A DNA stretch of 37,573 nt from Deltaproteobacteria bacterium (GCA_019311115.1 JAFDDB010000017.1:1-37573), one strand, 5' to 3'. Positions 15,827 through 24,801 are shown, numbered from the stretch's first letter. Numbers and translations: made by a program. The notes: generated by a model from the sequence alone, not told the origin.

Positions 15827-16977
15827 GATTCCCTCCCCTCGCCCGGCTCGTGCGCGCCCGCTCCGTCCTCGCGGTGACTGCGGCGGCCGCGCTCGCCTCC
15901 GTCGGCTGCAGCGAGCCACCGGTGACCACCGTGACGGCACCGCCCGTCGCGGTCGCGGCCGTCACGATCACCGACCTGCTCGAGGAGATCGGCGCGACCG
16001 GACAGCTGCTGGCGCGCAACCACGCCAAGATCGCGGCCGAGGTCGGTGGCCGCATCACCGAGATCGTGGTCGAGGAGGGCCTGCCGGTCGAGGCCGGCGG
16101 GGTCGTCCTGCTGATCGACCCCGAGGCCCGGAAGCTCGACCTGAAGAGCGCGCGGGCCGGCCTGAACCAGGCGCGGGCCAGTCAGTCCGAGGCGAAACGC
16201 GAGGCCAGCCGCGTGCGGCGGCTGCACGGCAAGGCGATGGCTTCGCAGTCCCAGCGGGACACGGCCGAGACCGCGCTGCATCGCGCCAACGCCGGGGTCG
16301 AGGCGGCCGAGGCCGCGCTCGGCACAGCCGAGCGGGCGCTGCGCGAGGCCAACGTGTCGGCACCGTTCGCGGGGCTCGTGGCCGAGCGCCTGGTGAGCCC
16401 GGGCGAGTACGTCCAGCCGGGGCAGGCGCTCTTCGAACTGGTGGCGCTCGATCCCATCGAGGTCGAGTTCCGGCTGCCCGAGGTGGACTCGGGGCGCGTC
16501 GCACTGGGCAACTCGGTGGCCGTCCGGGTGGCGCCGTGGCCCGACGAGGAGTTCGACGCGACCGTGACCTTCGTCGCTCCCACCATCGACACGCGCACGC
16601 GCACGCTCCGCGTGAAGGCCACGATCCGGAACGAGGACGGGCGGCTCCGGCCCGGGCTGTTCGCGCGCGCGGACCTCGGCGTCGCCATGCTCGAAGGCGT
16701 GACCCTTGTACCCGAAGAGGCGGTCCTGCACCGCGCCGACGGCGCCGTCGTCTTCGTGCTCGAGGGCGACCGCGTAAAGCGCAAGCGCGTCGAGACGGGC
16801 CGTTACCGCGGCGGCATGGTCGTGATCCTGGGCGGCATGCCGCCGGGGACGCAGGTCGTGACGCGCGGCCACACGACGCTCCCCGACGGGGTGCGCGTGA
16901 CGGTGCGCCACCCCGACGGGACGATCGTGACGCCGGCCGTGGCCGGCGCGCCCGAGGACGCGGGAGCGGGCGGATGA
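15823..16977 (+). CDS. RND efflux periplasmic adaptor (membrane fusion) lipoprotein
   Basis: 384 residues. The signal peptide ends in a lipobox A-S-V-G-C, with lipidation at Cys29. A barrel-sandwich (lipoyl) half follows (KIAAEVGGRITEIVVEEG), then an alpha-helical hairpin rich in Ala/Glu/Arg (about 105-170), the second lipoyl half (V-S-A-P-F-A-G-L-V-A-E-R), a beta-barrel (T-R-T-R-T-L-R-V-K-A), and the membrane-proximal domain. It bridges the inner-membrane pump and an outer-membrane channel. Both ends overlap neighbours by four bases (ATGA), so it is translationally coupled to tetR and the pump gene. Confidence 0.94.
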   Translation: MRFPPLARLVRARSVLAVTAAAALASVGCSEPPVTTVTAPPVAVAAVTITDLLEEIGATGQLLARNHAKIAAEVGGRITEIVVEEGLPVEAGGVVLLIDPEARKLDLKSARAGLNQARASQSEAKREASRVRRLHGKAMASQSQRDTAETALHRANAGVEAAEAALGTAERALREANVSAPFAGLVAERLVSPGEYVQPGQALFELVALDPIEVEFRLPEVDSGRVALGNSVAVRVAPWPDEEFDATVTFVAPTIDTRTRTLRVKATIRNEDGRLRPGLFARADLGVAMLEGVTLVPEEAVLHRADGAVVFVLEGDRVKRKRVETGRYRGGMVVILGGMPPGTQVVTRGHTTLPDGVRVTVRHPDGTIVTPAVAGAPEDAGAGG

Positions 16978-19900
16978 CTCTCTCCGACATCTCGATCCGC
17001 CGCCCGGTCTTCACGTGGGTGCTGATGTTCGGCCTGGTGCTCTTCGGAATGCTCGGCTACGCGCGTCTCGGCGTGGACCAGTTCCCCGACATGGAGTTCC
17101 CCATGGTCGTGGTGACGGCGCGGCTCGACGGCGCCAGCCCCGAGGGGATCGAGGAGGACGTGACCGACGTCCTCGAGGAGCAGCTCAACGGCATCGCCGG
17201 CGTTCGCTCGCTGCGCTCGACCAGCGGCCCGAGCTCCGCCATGGTCATGGTCGAGTTCCAGCTCGGCACCGACATCGAGGTCGCGGTCCAGGACGTCCGC
17301 GACAAGGTCGGCCGCGCGCGCATGCTGCTGCCGTCCGACGTCGAGCCGCCGATGATCATGAAGATGGATCCCGGGGACAACGCGATCCTCTGGATGCCCA
17401 TCGAGACCACGCGCCCGATCACCGAGGCTACCGAGTTCGTGCGGCGCATCATCAAGCCCGAGTTGGAGACGATCGACGGCGTCGCGTCGGTCATGCTCTT
17501 CGGACGCCGCGACCGGAACATCCGCATCTGGCTCGACGACGAGGAACTGCGCGCCCGCGGCCTGGCTGCGAACGACGTGCTGATGGCGATCCGCCGCGAG
17601 CACGTCGAGATCGCCGGCGGGATCATCGAGAGCCGCGACATCGAGTACACGGTCAAGACCGAGGCGGAGTTCGAGTCGCTCGAGGCGCTCGAGAACCTGA
17701 TCATCACGCACGTCGGCGGGGCGGCCGTACACCTGTCCGACGTGGCTCGCGTCGAGGATGGAGCCGCGGACCGCACCTCGATCGCGCGCTTCGGCGGCAA
17801 GCGCTCGCTCGGCGTCGGCATCATGAAGCAGGCGGGCGGCAACACCGTCGCGATCGCCGACGAGGCCGAGCAGCGCATCAAGTACCTGAACCCGATCCTC
17901 CCGGCCGACCTGCAGATGCGCGAGGGCGACGCGATCATCGACTTTGCGGAGCCGATCCGCGAGTCCGTGGCCGAGACGCAGTTCGCGCTGATCTTCGGCG
18001 CGCTGCTCGCCGTGCTGACCGTCTTCGTCTTCCTGCGCCGCTGGCGCCCGACGCTGGTCGTCGCGCTGGCGATCCCCCTGTCGCTGGTCGCGAGCTTCGG
18101 GGTGACCTGGCTCTTCGGCTACACGCTCAACACCATGACCCTCCTGGCGATGGCTCTGGCCGTCGGGGTGGTGATCGACGACGCGATCGTGGTGCTCGAG
18201 AACATCGAGCGCCACCGCGAGAACGGCGAGGACCCCTTCGAGGCCGCGCAGAAGGGGACGAGCGAGATCGCCTTCGCCGCCACCGCCGCCACGGTCTCGA
18301 TCGCGGTGGTCTTCCTGCCCGTCGTGTTCATCGAAGGGATCGTGCGGAACTTCCTCGGCGAGTTCGGCGTCACGGTGGCGAGCGCCGTCATGATCTCGCT
18401 CTTCGTCGCGCTCACGCTCACGCCGATGCTGGCGGCCCGGATCCCGGCGGCGCGGGAGGTGAAGCACGGCAGTGTCTACCACCGCCTCGAGCGTGGATTC
18501 CACTGGCTCGAGACGCACTACCGGACGGCCCTCGACTGGACCATGGGGCACCGCTGGACGACGCTGAGCGGCGCCGCGCTCTCCGGCCTCATCTCGATCT
18601 TCCTGATGGGCGCGGTCGGCAAGGAGTTCTTTCCGCCCTCCGACCAGGCCCTGTTCCTGGTGTCGATCGAGACGCCGCCGGGCTCGACGCTGCTCCACAC
18701 CGAACGCCAGATGATCAAGGTGGAGCGCTGGCTGCTCGACCAGCCCGAGGTCGCGGGGCTCTTCTCTGCGGCGGGGAGCACGCGGCCCGGCTCGGCGCCA
18801 AAGCCCTACCAGGGGATCATGGCGGGGACGCTCGTGCACCGCGACCAGCGCGAGCGCAGCGTGCGCGACGTGATCGACGCGTCGCGCGAGGTGTTCAACG
18901 CGATCCCCGGCGTGAGCGTCCGCATGTTCGACATGTCGGGGATGATGGGCGGCGGCGGCGACCGCGGCGAGCTCTCGCTGGTCATGCGCGGGAACGTTTC
19001 GCTGGTCGAGCTGGACCGGCTCTCCGACGAGCTCGTGCGCGCACTCGCGGCCCACCCCGGATTCGTCGACGTCGACAAGAACCTGAAGCTCGGCATGCCC
19101 GAGATCCGCGTGAAGCCCGACCGCGAGAAAGCGGCCGCTCTCGGCGTGGATGCCGCATCGGTGGCCCAGGTGGTGCGCACGATGATCGGCGGAATCGACG
19201 TCGCCACCTTCAAGGAGGCGGGCAAGCGCTACGACATCCGCGTCCGGCTCGAGGAGAGCGATCGGAGCACGCCGGAAGCGGTGGAGCGGCTGTTCGTGCG
19301 ATCCAAGACCGGCGAGGTCGTCGAGCTGCGCAACCTCGTCGAGATCGAGACGCGCGCGGCGCCGACCGACATCTCGCGCACCGACCGCCAGCGAAGCGTC
19401 GTGATCGGCTCGAACCTGAAGGGCATCAACCTGGGCGAGGCGGTTCCGATCGCGCTGGCGCTCGCCGAGGAGATCCTGCCCGAAGGGGTCCAGCTCGAGC
19501 TCGACGGCCAGGCCGAGGCGATGGCCGAGGGGTTCCAGCAGTTCGTCACGGCGCTGGGGCTCGCAATCCTGGTGATCTACCTGGTGCTGGCCATGCAGTT
19601 CGAGAGCTTCGTGCACCCGTTCACGGTGATGCTCGCGCTGCCTCTCGCCATGTTCGGCGCGCTCGGCGGCCTCGTGCTCGCGGGCATGACGCTCAACCTG
19701 TTCAGCATGATCGGCATCCTGCTGCTCTTCGGGCTGGTCACCAAGAACTCGATCCTGCTGGTGGACTACGCCAACCAGCTACGCGGTGAAGGACTCGACA
19801 AGGTCGAGGCCATGCGCAAAGCCGCACCGATCCGCATGCGGCCCGTGCTGATGACGGCGATCTCGATGATCTTCGGCGTCCTGCCGGCGGCCATCGGGCT

Positions 19901-20099
19901 CGGGCCCGGCTCGGAGTCCCGTGCCCCGATGGCGGTAGCCACGGCCGCGGGGATGTTCTCGTCGACCCTGCTGACGCTGCTCGTCGTGCCGGTCTTCTAC
20001 GTCATGCTGGACGACGCGGTCGACGCGATGAAGCGCGGGCTGCGGCGCCTCCTGCGGCGTGGCGGGCCCACGCCCGAGCTTCCCGCAGCCGGCGGATGA
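16974..20099 (+). CDS. RND multidrug efflux permease (AcrB/HAE1-like)
   Basis: 1041 residues from ATG 16974, overlapping the adaptor stop by four bases. The N terminus S-I-R-R-P-V-F-T-W-V is the standard first helix of the AcrB/MexB group. The proton-relay helix 4 carries G-V-V-I-D-D-A-I-V-V-L-E-N-I-E-R-H, with both Asp residues, as in drug-exporting HAE1 pumps. A second half repeats the fold, with G-L-V-T-K-N-S-I-L-L-V-D-Y-A-N near the C terminus. Two large periplasmic loops (about 40-330 and 560-860) are the porter and docking domains. The inner-membrane trimer exports hydrophobic compounds by proton antiport. No outer-membrane TolC-like gene follows, so it must be encoded elsewhere. Confidence 0.95.
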   Translation: MTLSDISIRRPVFTWVLMFGLVLFGMLGYARLGVDQFPDMEFPMVVVTARLDGASPEGIEEDVTDVLEEQLNGIAGVRSLRSTSGPSSAMVMVEFQLGTDIEVAVQDVRDKVGRARMLLPSDVEPPMIMKMDPGDNAILWMPIETTRPITEATEFVRRIIKPELETIDGVASVMLFGRRDRNIRIWLDDEELRARGLAANDVLMAIRREHVEIAGGIIESRDIEYTVKTEAEFESLEALENLIITHVGGAAVHLSDVARVEDGAADRTSIARFGGKRSLGVGIMKQAGGNTVAIADEAEQRIKYLNPILPADLQMREGDAIIDFAEPIRESVAETQFALIFGALLAVLTVFVFLRRWRPTLVVALAIPLSLVASFGVTWLFGYTLNTMTLLAMALAVGVVIDDAIVVLENIERHRENGEDPFEAAQKGTSEIAFAATAATVSIAVVFLPVVFIEGIVRNFLGEFGVTVASAVMISLFVALTLTPMLAARIPAAREVKHGSVYHRLERGFHWLETHYRTALDWTMGHRWTTLSGAALSGLISIFLMGAVGKEFFPPSDQALFLVSIETPPGSTLLHTERQMIKVERWLLDQPEVAGLFSAAGSTRPGSAPKPYQGIMAGTLVHRDQRERSVRDVIDASREVFNAIPGVSVRMFDMSGMMGGGGDRGELSLVMRGNVSLVELDRLSDELVRALAAHPGFVDVDKNLKLGMPEIRVKPDREKAAALGVDAASVAQVVRTMIGGIDVATFKEAGKRYDIRVRLEESDRSTPEAVERLFVRSKTGEVVELRNLVEIETRAAPTDISRTDRQRSVVIGSNLKGINLGEAVPIALALAEEILPEGVQLELDGQAEAMAEGFQQFVTALGLAILVIYLVLAMQFESFVHPFTVMLALPLAMFGALGGLVLAGMTLNLFSMIGILLLFGLVTKNSILLVDYANQLRGEGLDKVEAMRKAAPIRMRPVLMTAISMIFGVLPAAIGLGPGSESRAPMAVATAAGMFSSTLLTLLVVPVFYVMLDDAVDAMKRGLRRLLRRGGPTPELPAAGG

Positions 20100-20470
20100 C
20101 CGCGACGCACTTCGAGGGAGCGCACTACATCAGCCTGGCCACGTTCAAGCGCGACGGCTCGAACGTGCCGACGCCGGTCTGGTTCGTGGCCTTGGACGGG
20201 CACCTGTACGCGTTCTCGGAGCGCCGCGCGGGCAAGATCAAGCGGCTGCGAAACTCGTCCCGCGCGCGCGTAGCGAGCTGCAACGTCCGCGGCAACCTGC
20301 GCGGCGACTGGGTCGAGGCGAACGCCTACGTCGTCGACGACGCCGAGACCGAGGCGCGCGTCTACGCCGCGCTCGTCCGGAAGTACGGCTGGCAGATGCG
20401 CCTGGCGAACCTGCTCTCGACGCTCAGCGGCCGCATCCGCAACCGCGCGGTGATCCGGATCGAGGTCTAG
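20096..20470 (+). CDS. PPOX-class (pyridoxamine-phosphate-oxidase-like) flavin/F420-binding protein
   Basis: 124 residues, with its ATG overlapping the pump stop by four bases. It is a short split-barrel protein: Y-I-S-L-A-T-F-K-R-D-G-S-N-V-P-T-P-V-W-F (11-30), then L-Y-A-F-S-E-R-R-A-G-K-I-K-R-L-R-N, then a C-terminal A-V-I-R-I-E-V strand. This is the pattern of PPOX/F420-dependent biliverdin-reductase-like proteins, which bind FMN or F420. It is the fourth gene of the tetR-pump operon, so it may modify or detoxify the exported compound. That role is inference. Four bases overlap the convergent GNAT gene. Confidence 0.85.
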   Translation: MTATHFEGAHYISLATFKRDGSNVPTPVWFVALDGHLYAFSERRAGKIKRLRNSSRARVASCNVRGNLRGDWVEANAYVVDDAETEARVYAALVRKYGWQMRLANLLSTLSGRIRNRAVIRIEV

Positions 20471-20886
20471 CGGCCGTCGAGACGCTTGCCCAGGTTGACC
20501 GTGTCGTCCACGCGGTAGCCGAGCGCCTCGTAGAACGCGATCACCTCGCGGTTCGCGCCGCGGACCTGCAGGTTGATCTTGGGCGCGCCGATCTCGCGCA
20601 ACACGGCCTCGGCGTGGTCCATCAGTTGGCGTCCCAGCCCGCTGCCGCGCAGGTCGGGGAGCACCGCCAGGTAGTTGATCTGGCCCCGGTGTCCCTCGTA
20701 GCCGGCCATCACCGAGCCGACGATCCGGCCGTCCCGTTCCGCCACGAAGAAGAGGTCGGGCTGGAACGCGACCTTGGTAGCGATGTCCTCCTCGGGCACG
20801 TTCCAAGGCACGACCAGCTCGCACGCCTGCCAGAGCGCCACCACCTGGTCGCGATCTCCGACGCCGTAGCGCCGGATCCCACTCAT
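20467..20886 (-). CDS. ypeA: YpeA-like GNAT acetyltransferase
   Basis: 139 residues. The whole length follows the E. coli YpeA pattern: V-V-A-L-W-Q-A-C-E-L, V-P-W-N-V-P-E-E-D-I, L-F-F-V-A-E, G-S-V-M-A-G-Y-E-G-H-R-G, the acetyl-CoA loop L-R-G-S-G-L-G-R-Q-L-M, and the ending V-N-L-G-K-R-L-D. It is a cytosolic GNAT of unconfirmed substrate. The start overlaps the HAD gene stop by four bases, so the two are translationally coupled. The far end overlaps the PPOX gene tail to tail. Confidence 0.85.
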   Translation of the reverse strand: MSGIRRYGVGDRDQVVALWQACELVVPWNVPEEDIATKVAFQPDLFFVAERDGRIVGSVMAGYEGHRGQINYLAVLPDLRGSGLGRQLMDHAEAVLREIGAPKINLQVRGANREVIAFYEALGYRVDDTVNLGKRLDGR

Positions 20887-21572
20887 CGTGCGGCTCCCAG
20901 CAGCGCCGGAAGCTCGCGCACCGACGGCAGCAGGGCGTCCACGGGATGCGCGTCGAACGCGCCGGCCGCGGTCACCCCGGACAGCACCCCGACGAAGCGC
21001 AGCCCGGCACGCGCGGCGGCCTCGGCGTCCACCAGGCTGTCGCCCACGTAGACCGCGCGATCCCGCGCAACGCCGAGCGTGTCGAGGCCGCGCTCGAGCG
21101 CCTGGGGGTGGGGCTTCGGCTTCTCGACGTCCTCGCCGCCGACGATGCAGTCGAAGCGGTCGCGCAGACCCTCGCGGCCGAGCACCTGCTCGATCCGGTA
21201 GCGAAACTTGGTCGAGACCACGCCGAGCCGCAGTCCGGCACTACGCAACGTGGCGAGCACCTCGGGCACGCCGTCGAGCATCGACGTGCGCCCGGCCATC
21301 ACCTGATCGGCGCGCTCGACGAAGAGCCGCACGTAGTCGGCGTCGCGCCAGCCCCCGGACGGCGCGGCGTCGGCGCCGAAGAACCGCGCCAGCGAGCCCT
21401 GCAGCGGCTGGCCGATCTGCGCGCGGATCTCGTCGTCGAGTGGCACGTCGTGACCGAGACGGGTCATGGCGAAGCGCACGCACTCCAGGATGCCGGGCGA
21501 GGAGTCGGCCAGCGTGTAGTCGAAGTCGAAGAGCACGACGTCGGCGGAGCGGGCTGGGACGGAACCTGCCAT
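20883..21572 (-). CDS. HAD-superfamily phosphatase (phosphoglycolate-phosphatase-like)
   Basis: 229 residues. Motif I is D-F-D-Y-T-L-A-D-S with nucleophile D16 and general acid D18. Motif II is V-V-S-T-K, motif III is E-K-P-K-P-H-P, and motif IV is Y-V-G-D-S-L-V-D. A helical type C1 cap lies between I and II, as in Gph and PpaX. It probably dephosphorylates a small metabolite such as phosphoglycolate or pyrophosphate. It is the third gene in a minus-strand run cytochrome c - YcaQ - HAD - GNAT, with short or overlapping junctions. Confidence 0.9.
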   Translation of the reverse strand: MAGSVPARSADVVLFDFDYTLADSSPGILECVRFAMTRLGHDVPLDDEIRAQIGQPLQGSLARFFGADAAPSGGWRDADYVRLFVERADQVMAGRTSMLDGVPEVLATLRSAGLRLGVVSTKFRYRIEQVLGREGLRDRFDCIVGGEDVEKPKPHPQALERGLDTLGVARDRAVYVGDSLVDAEAAARAGLRFVGVLSGVTAAGAFDAHPVDALLPSVRELPALLGAAR

Positions 21573-21591
21573 CGGGCCGCGAGTCTACCGT

Positions 21592-22818
21592 CTAGCGCAG
21601 GGCGCGCCGGGCCGCGCCCGCCCAGTCGACCTTCTCGGCGCCGACCAGGTCCGCCAGGCGCCCGAGCGCGCGGTCGAGGCCGCGGCGCCGGCGCAGCGTC
21701 GGCCGCACGCCCGGCTCCCACCACAGCTTCTCGACCTCGACGCGCCCGCCGTCGCGGTCGTGCCGCGGCTCGATGCGGCCGACCAGCCGCTCTCCCTCGA
21801 GGATCGGAAGCACGTAGTACCCGTAGGTGCGCTTCGCGGCGGGAACGAAGCACTCGAGCGTGTAGTCGAAGCCGAAGAGCCGCTGCGTGCGCTTGCGGTC
21901 GTGGAGTACGGGGTCGAACGGAGCGAGCAGCCGCAGGCGATCGGGCGCGTCCGGCGCGCGCGCTGCGCGGCGCCGCCAGTCGGGCAGCGCGAAGGCGGCG
22001 CGAGGCTTCGCCCCGTCCAGCGACTCGACCATGACGCGGACGACGCGCCCCTCGTCCGCGGCTTTCTCGCACCAGCGCCGGGCGTCCGGCGTTCGCAGCG
22101 CGCCCCAGAAGTGCGCCAGCTCCGACGGGGTCGCGGGACCGAGCCGTGCGAGCGCGGACTCCGCGGCCCAGTCGGCGTGGTCGGCGGCGTCGGGCTCGTC
22201 CTCGGCCTGCGCCTCGGGAAGCACCCGCTCGGTCAGGTCGTAGAGCTTCTGGAACCCGCGGCGCCCCGCGATCGAGAGCCTCCCCGAGCGCCAGTGGAAC
22301 TCGAGCGCCATCTTCTGCGGCTTCCAATCCCACCACCCCTTCGACTCGCGCTCGCGCACGTGCTCGAAGTCGGCGGAGGCGAGCGGGCCGTCCTCGCGGA
22401 TCCGTTCGACGACCTCGGCGAGCACGGCCTTCGGGTCCTTGCCGAGCCGCTGGCGCACGCGCGGGCGCGCGCTCGCCCACGCCTCCCAGCGGCGGAAGCG
22501 CGGCTTCCAATGCGCGAACCACTCGGTCGGGATCACCGACGCGTCGTGGGTCCAGTGCTCGAAGAGCGAGCGCTTCCGCTCCAGCAGGTGCGTCAACTGG
22601 CGATGGCGGTAGCCGTCGAGACGCGCGCCCAGGATCAGGTGGTGCGCGCGCTCGAGGCGGTTGATCGAGTCCACCTGGACGTAGCCGAGCCCGCGAATCA
22701 CGCGCGCCAGCGAGGCGGGCGTCGCGCGGCGAGCCGGGTCGTCGAGCAGTCCCTGTCCGCGGAGCAGCAGCGCGCGCGCCTCCGCGGCCGAGACCCGGTC
22801 GGGCTCGCCTCGGCTCAT
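21592..22818 (-). CDS. ycaQ: YcaQ/AlkX-like winged-helix DNA glycosylase (HTH_42)
   Basis: 408 residues. The family signature G-Y-V-Q-V-D-S-I-N-R-L-E-R-A-H-H lies at 45-60 and contains the catalytic Q-x-D motif (Q48, D50) described for YcaQ-type crosslink glycosylases. F-E-H-W-T-H-D-A-S and W-W-D-W-K-P-Q-K-M-A-L-E follow, both conserved in tandem winged-helix enzymes of this family. The C-terminal part (L-A-P-F-D-P, F-D-Y-T-L-E-C-F-V, Y-G-Y-Y-V-L-P-I-L) is equally typical. The enzyme removes bulky or crosslinked bases from DNA. It lies 45 bp after the cytochrome c gene and 19 bp before the HAD gene. Confidence 0.87.
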   Translation of the reverse strand: MSRGEPDRVSAAEARALLLRGQGLLDDPARRATPASLARVIRGLGYVQVDSINRLERAHHLILGARLDGYRHRQLTHLLERKRSLFEHWTHDASVIPTEWFAHWKPRFRRWEAWASARPRVRQRLGKDPKAVLAEVVERIREDGPLASADFEHVRERESKGWWDWKPQKMALEFHWRSGRLSIAGRRGFQKLYDLTERVLPEAQAEDEPDAADHADWAAESALARLGPATPSELAHFWGALRTPDARRWCEKAADEGRVVRVMVESLDGAKPRAAFALPDWRRRAARAPDAPDRLRLLAPFDPVLHDRKRTQRLFGFDYTLECFVPAAKRTYGYYVLPILEGERLVGRIEPRHDRDGGRVEVEKLWWEPGVRPTLRRRRGLDRALGRLADLVGAEKVDWAGAARRALR

Positions 22819-22863
22819 GCGGCCACCGCGGTCGCCGCCATCATCGCGCAGGGAGCGGCGGCG

Positions 22864-23307
22864 CTACCTGGAGGCCTGGATCGACTCCAGGTACGCCACC
22901 ATGGCGTGGACGCGGTTGCGGGCCGCCGCCTCGCGGCCCTCGCCCTTCTTGCGCGCGCGGGCGAACTCGCTGCCCCACACCGGCATGTCGCGCGTGCCGT
23001 GCGAGGCGACCGCCTTGCGGCCATCGATGATCTCGCGGATCTCGGCGCCGTTGAGCTTGCCGCCGCGGCGCGCGGCCATGGTCGTCAGGTTGGAAGGCGG
23101 CACCTTCAGGTCGTCGGCCAGCGGACCGTTGCCCTTGGCGCCCGTTCCATGGCAGGCGGCGCAGTTCTCCAGGTACAGCGAGCGTCCCCAGTCGATCCTG
23201 GCTTGCTGGTCCGTGGCATCGTCCTGAGCCCACGCCAACGAAGCCCAGCCGGCGCCGGCGAGCCCGGCAATCATCAGGGCAACTAGCGGAAATCCTTTCG
23301 ACTTCAC
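22864..23307 (-). CDS. Periplasmic class I c-type cytochrome
   Basis: 147 residues from GTG 23307, chosen because a GGGAGG ribosome site stands about five bases upstream and a clean signal peptide follows (K-S-K-G-F-P-L-V-A-L-M-I ... A-W-A-Q). One haem site C49-A-A-C52-H53 is present, with a likely distal ligand M108 in D-M-P-V-W-G. This is a single-haem cytochrome c (cytochrome_CBB3/c6-like), a soluble or anchored electron carrier in the periplasm. The linkage to an oxidase or dehydrogenase is not visible here. It is divergent from the OmpA lipoprotein gene. Confidence 0.9.
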   Translation of the reverse strand: MKSKGFPLVALMIAGLAGAGWASLAWAQDDATDQQARIDWGRSLYLENCAACHGTGAKGNGPLADDLKVPPSNLTTMAARRGGKLNGAEIREIIDGRKAVASHGTRDMPVWGSEFARARKKGEGREAAARNRVHAMVAYLESIQASR

Positions 23308-23401
23308 GTCGACCTCCCTCTCCAGATTCGGGATGCGGAGTCTACCATGACGGCCCGCCGTGCCCGCGGCGACTGGCGAGGGCGTCCCGCGTGGACCGGT
23401 G

Positions 23402-23407
23402 TATAAT
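23402..23407 (+). promoter_or_regulatory. Consensus -10 box TATAAT before the OmpA lipoprotein gene
   Basis: A perfect TATAAT, rare in DNA this GC-rich, lies 48 bp before the ATG and directly follows TG. No good -35 is seen at the usual spacing. The implied leader of about 40 nt contains the AAGGAGAA ribosome site. Confidence 0.55.
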
Positions 23408-23455
23408 CCGTCGCCCTCTCGATTCCAGGGCCCCCAGCGCCTCAAGGAGAACGCC

Positions 23456-24139
23456 ATGTCCCGATCGATCCGCTTCCGCCTCGCCACCTCGCTGCTGCTC
23501 GTCGCGTCGGTCGGCCTGACCTCTGGCTGCGTAACCCGGGCCAAGTACGACGCGATGAAGCGCGAGCGGGACGTCTACGCCGCGCAGGGCGAGACGCTGA
23601 CGCGCGAGACCGAGGAGCTCGCGGACGTGGCCGCAACGCTCGAAGAAGAGGTCGCCCTGCGGGACGAGCAGATCACGATCCTCGCGGACACGCAGCAGGG
23701 TCTCGAGGCCGAGCTCGAGACGCTGATCGTCGCGGGACTGGTCAAGATCGCCCTGCTCCGCGACGGCCTGCACGTGATGCTGTCGGAAGAGGTGCTGTTC
23801 TCGACCGGCTCGTCGCAGCTCAACGAGGGCGGACGCCGCATACTCGGCAACATGATCGACGACCTGAAGGAGTTCCCCTACCAGATCGCGATCCTGGGCT
23901 ACACCGACGCCCTGCCGATCGGCGCGAGCCTGCGGGACCGCTACCCCTCGAACTGGGAGCTCGCCGCGTCGCGCGCGGGAAGCGTGGTGCGGCTGCTCGA
24001 AGGCGGAGGCATTGCGTCGGAGCAGCTGGTGCTGGTCTCCTTCGGCTCGAACCGGCCCTTCGCGCCGAACGACACGGTCCAGGGACGCAGGCAGAACCGC
24101 CGCATCGAGCTGCGGCTGCGGCCGGTCGTCGCGCCCTAG
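23456..24139 (+). CDS. OmpA-family (MotB-like) outer-membrane lipoprotein
   Basis: 227 residues from ATG 23456, with ribosome site AAGGAGAAC. The signal peptide has a lipobox L-T-S-G-C with lipidated Cys25. Residues 30-95 form an acidic coiled coil (R-E-R-D-V-Y-A, E-T-E-E-L-A, L-E-E-E-V). The C-terminal OmpA domain (about 105-222) has F-S-T-G-S-S-Q-L-N-E-G-G, I-L-G-Y-T-D (D151), Y-P-S-N-W-E-L-A-A-S-R-A (R173) and G-R-R-Q-N-R-R-I-E-L, so both peptidoglycan-contacting residues are present. It probably tethers the outer membrane to peptidoglycan. Y-P-S-N-W-E-L is typical of the MotB/OmpA lipoprotein group. Confidence 0.93.
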   Translation: MSRSIRFRLATSLLLVASVGLTSGCVTRAKYDAMKRERDVYAAQGETLTRETEELADVAATLEEEVALRDEQITILADTQQGLEAELETLIVAGLVKIALLRDGLHVMLSEEVLFSTGSSQLNEGGRRILGNMIDDLKEFPYQIAILGYTDALPIGASLRDRYPSNWELAASRAGSVVRLLEGGGIASEQLVLVSFGSNRPFAPNDTVQGRRQNRRIELRLRPVVAP

Positions 24140-24167
24140 CGGAGACGCCCGCCTTCGCCGCCGCCGG

Positions 24168-24794
24168 CTAGCTCCGGGGCCGCGCGGCCCTGCGGATCAG
24201 GTCGAGGAGCGCCTCGGTCATGCGGGGCTCGGGGACCGGCTCGTGACCGCGTTGCGAGTTGAGCATCCAGCCCTGCATGGCGCAGCGCATCAGGGCGTTC
24301 AGCGCCTCGGGGTCGGCGCACTCGAACTCGCCGCGCGCCACCGCCCGCCGGATCAGCTCGGTGCTCACCTCGTTGATGCGCTCCACGACGCCGCGCGCGT
24401 ACTGGCGCACGCCGCGTCCCACCACGTGAGGCTCGAACGTGAGGATGCGCCCGAGCATCGGGTCGGCCGAGAGACGCGCGTGCAGGTGGCGCGCCCCGAT
24501 CAGCAGCGCGTCGAGCGGATCGTCGACGGCGTCCACGTCGGCCAGCAGCCCCCCGAGTAGCGCGTCGAGCCGGGACCGCACGACCTGCTCGAGCAGGTCG
24601 GACTTGTCGGCGAAGTAGGTGTAGATGGTCGAGGTCGAGACCTGCGCCTCGGCGGCGAGCGCCTTGATGCTGGTCTTCTCGAAGCCGCGCTCGGCGAAGA
24701 GCAGCGCGGCCACCTCCAGGATCTCGCGACGCCTGGCCTCGGAGCGCCTCGGGAGCGTCGTAGATGGCGAATTCTCGTTGACAGGCAGGGTCAT
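24168..24794 (-). CDS. TetR/AcrR family regulator of the flavin monooxygenase genes
   Basis: 208 residues. The DNA-binding domain runs from A-R-R-R-E-I-L-E-V-A-A-L-L-F-A-E-R-G-F-E-K-T-S-I-K (20-44) into the recognition helix V-S-T-S-T-I-Y-T-Y-F-A-D-K-S-D-L-L. The C-terminal domain is of the TetR_C type with L-G-R-I-L-T-F-E-P. It has a clear promoter on its own strand: TTGACT (24824-24829), 16-nt spacer, TATCCT (24802-24807), seven bases before the ATG. A 9-bp perfect palindrome overlaps this promoter and faces the divergent monooxygenase gene. It likely controls both genes. It is convergent with the OmpA gene. Confidence 0.9.
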   Translation of the reverse strand: MTLPVNENSPSTTLPRRSEARRREILEVAALLFAERGFEKTSIKALAAEAQVSTSTIYTYFADKSDLLEQVVRSRLDALLGGLLADVDAVDDPLDALLIGARHLHARLSADPMLGRILTFEPHVVGRGVRQYARGVVERINEVSTELIRRAVARGEFECADPEALNALMRCAMQGWMLNSQRGHEPVPEPRMTEALLDLIRRAARPRS

Positions 24795-24801
24795 GCTCCC
24801 T

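Noticed and set aside
16803-19616. A 937-codon open frame on the minus strand opposite the RND pump
   Set aside because: It is a GC-bias shadow. The plus-strand frame encodes an unmistakable full-length RND permease, and the antisense product is low-complexity His/Asp/Arg-rich with no family features.
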